From: Candidatus Jordarchaeum madagascarense
GTDB taxonomy: Archaea; Asgardarchaeota; Jordiarchaeia; Jordiarchaeales; Jordiarchaeaceae
DNA: 17,213 bases
Direction of reading: 5' to 3'
NCBI GenBank assembly: GCA_019056875.1
Contig: DXJA01000163.1
Location: forward strand, 1-17,213
The position numbers were made by a program, and so were the translations under genes. The notes below the pieces were generated by a model. It was not told where the DNA came from. It saw only the letters and a list, made by a program, of their open reading frames with translations, and did no database searches. Within the stretch, counting starts at the first letter, position 1. The number at the start of each line of letters is the position of its first letter. This document shows positions 16,494 to 17,213 of the stretch, piece after piece.

Positions 16494-16675
16494 TATAAAT
16501 TTTAAAAAAAAATTCAAGAATGTTCCGAGAATAAGATAAGGGACCGGTAGCCTAGTTTTGGGATAACCGCTAGAAAAGCATCCCGGGAGCAAGCAGGGGG
16601 AGGCTGGCAACGCAACTCCCTTGCATTAGTTTTGGTTTCACCTCTAAACTAAAATGCCTGATGATGCTCTTTTTT
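16494..16675 (+). ncRNA. Candidate structured non-coding RNA with TATA box and oligo-T end
   Basis: TATAAATTTTAAAAA (from 16494) could place a transcript start near 16520-16530. From 16540 to 16624 the DNA is G+C-rich within AT-rich surroundings and has no good ORF. Three hairpins can be drawn. GGGAT (16560-16564) pairs with ATCCC (16580-16584), with an inner GCT/AGC. GCAAG...GGAG pairs with CTCC...CTTGC (16589-16602 with 16616-16624). GCA-TTAGTTT (16623-16632) pairs with AAACTAA-AA-TGC (16646-16657). A T6 run (16670-16675) follows. The last two share one or two bases, so they may be alternatives. TAGCCTAGTTTTGGGATA recalls a tRNA D-arm, but no T-arm or 3' acceptor is present. It is not a known family that I can name. 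Confidence 0.35.
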
Positions 16676-16728
16676 GGAGGATTCCATTTATTGTCCATTG
16701 AGTTAACGCGATAAGAAAAGTGATATTG

Positions 16729-17213
16729 TCAACTTAAGGTTTTTTTCACCTCGAGCGCCTTTTGTAGTCTTTGGATGCGGGTGCCTTTCCGTGATGGGAT
16801 GGGGGTGTTTTGGTTCAGGGATTGGTGTGGTCGGACGTGGTTGTAGTAGTAGGCGCAAGAAGCGGAGGAAGGTGCGGGCGTTCTCCAGTCCCCGGCTGCT
16901 CCTGGGGAATGCGCAGCTGAACACTCTTAGGCGGTCTTTGATGGTGCGGAACCAGCGCTCCACGTAGCTCCTGACCCCGCCCTTCATCCACAACCAGCGG
17001 GCTCCCACACTCTGAGCCGCCCAGGGGTACCATTTCCCTCCATCGGTTACGAACAGCACCTGTGGACCGTATTTTTCCCTGAGTTTCCTCATGAAGCTCG
17101 CCGCTACCAGCCCGTTGCGAGCCTTTGAGAGGTAGCCTTCCAGAACCACCCTTCTCTGGAGGTCCAGGGCCACCCACAGCCACACCCACTCTCCGCCCAC
17201 CCGCACCCGGGAC
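16729..17213 (-). CDS. IS6-like (IS240-type) transposase, 5' end off window, frameshifted near 16852
   Basis: The C-terminal part of an IS6-family DDE transposase. The frame is open across the right edge (SRVRVGGEWVWLWVALDLQ), so the start and the first catalytic Asp lie outside. The second Asp is in FVTDGGKWYPWA and the Glu in YVERWFRTIKDRLRVF. After TFLRFLR the frame changes. The long frame goes on as a proline/histidine-rich tail to 16703, while the +1 frame gives YYYNHVRPHQSLNQNTPI, the expected family end, and stops at TGA 16729-16731. An extra base in GCC (plus-strand GG at 16852-16853) explains this. The sequence is G+C-rich like the IS5-type element. If the frameshift is real the element is probably dead. 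Confidence 0.75.
16729..17213 (-). mobile_element. Partial IS6-like insertion sequence at the right edge
   Basis: Marked by the transposase alone. The left end of the element should lie a little below 16729, but its terminal repeat cannot be defined because the other end is outside the window. Confidence 0.6.

Noticed and set aside
16540..16624. tRNA gene
   Set aside because: GGGACCGGTAGCCTAG...GGGATA resembles a tRNA 5' half, but the D stem does not pair, there is no GTTCRA T-loop, and no CGGTCCC partner closes the acceptor stem.
16815..17189. A 124-aa minus-strand ORF
   Set aside because: It is an alternate frame of the IS6-like transposase with Pro/Gly/Thr-rich, non-family sequence.

Overview
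The window looks archaeal. Starts are preceded by GGTG/GGGG-type Shine-Dalgarno sequences, TATA-like boxes lie about 25-35 nt upstream of several starts, gene ends carry oligo-T tracts, and TTG starts are used. Gene content agrees: an MJ1255/MurG-like GT-B glycosyltransferase, a membrane protein rich in N-glycosylation sequons, a C_GCAxxG_C_C protein and a 35-residue helical-repeat protein. The host sequence is AT-rich, while the two insertion elements are visibly G+C-rich. I cannot name a species; an uncultured lineage such as Bathyarchaeia would fit, but that is a guess.

Layout. 1-1410 (+): an FGGY sugar kinase whose first codons lie off the left edge, followed by a hairpin/oligo-T terminator. 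1574-4401 (-): an 8-TM membrane protein downstream of a glycosyltransferase. 4621-6685 (+), divergent from the glycosyltransferase: a sequon-rich membrane protein with a cytoplasmic sensor-like domain and long coiled coil, split by a frameshift. 6832-7284 (-): a small zinc-ribbon protein. 7422-7794 (+): a broken chimera whose front resembles the start of one family and whose back is the C-terminal part of a gamma-glutamylcyclotransferase-like protein. 7846-8406 (-): an isoprenylcysteine methyltransferase-like membrane enzyme. 8728-9522 (-): an enoyl-CoA hydratase with both catalytic glutamates. 9872-11046 (-): two tandem 154-residue paralogs with four shared cysteines, each with a dyad near its promoter. 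11210-12486: a complete IS5-type element. 12872-14381 (+): an ArsB/NhaD-type permease, frameshifted. 14552-15064 (-): a C_GCAxxG_C_C protein. 15411-16391 (+): the 35-residue-repeat protein. 16525-16675: a candidate structured RNA. 16729-17213 (-): the 3' part of an IS6-like transposase, also frameshifted.

The clearest unexplained observation is that four coding units (4621-6685, 7422-7794, 12872-14381, 16729-17213) are each broken once, and all four are repaired by skipping one base (or adding two). They may be assembly indels, real decay, or much less likely recoding. The other items worth follow-up are the isolated G+C-rich structured segment near 16540-16675, the paralog pair with its promoter dyads, and the sensor/coiled-coil surface protein beside a glycosyltransferase. 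No operon of clearly linked function is visible; this reads as an accessory, IS-bearing region of mostly single-gene units.
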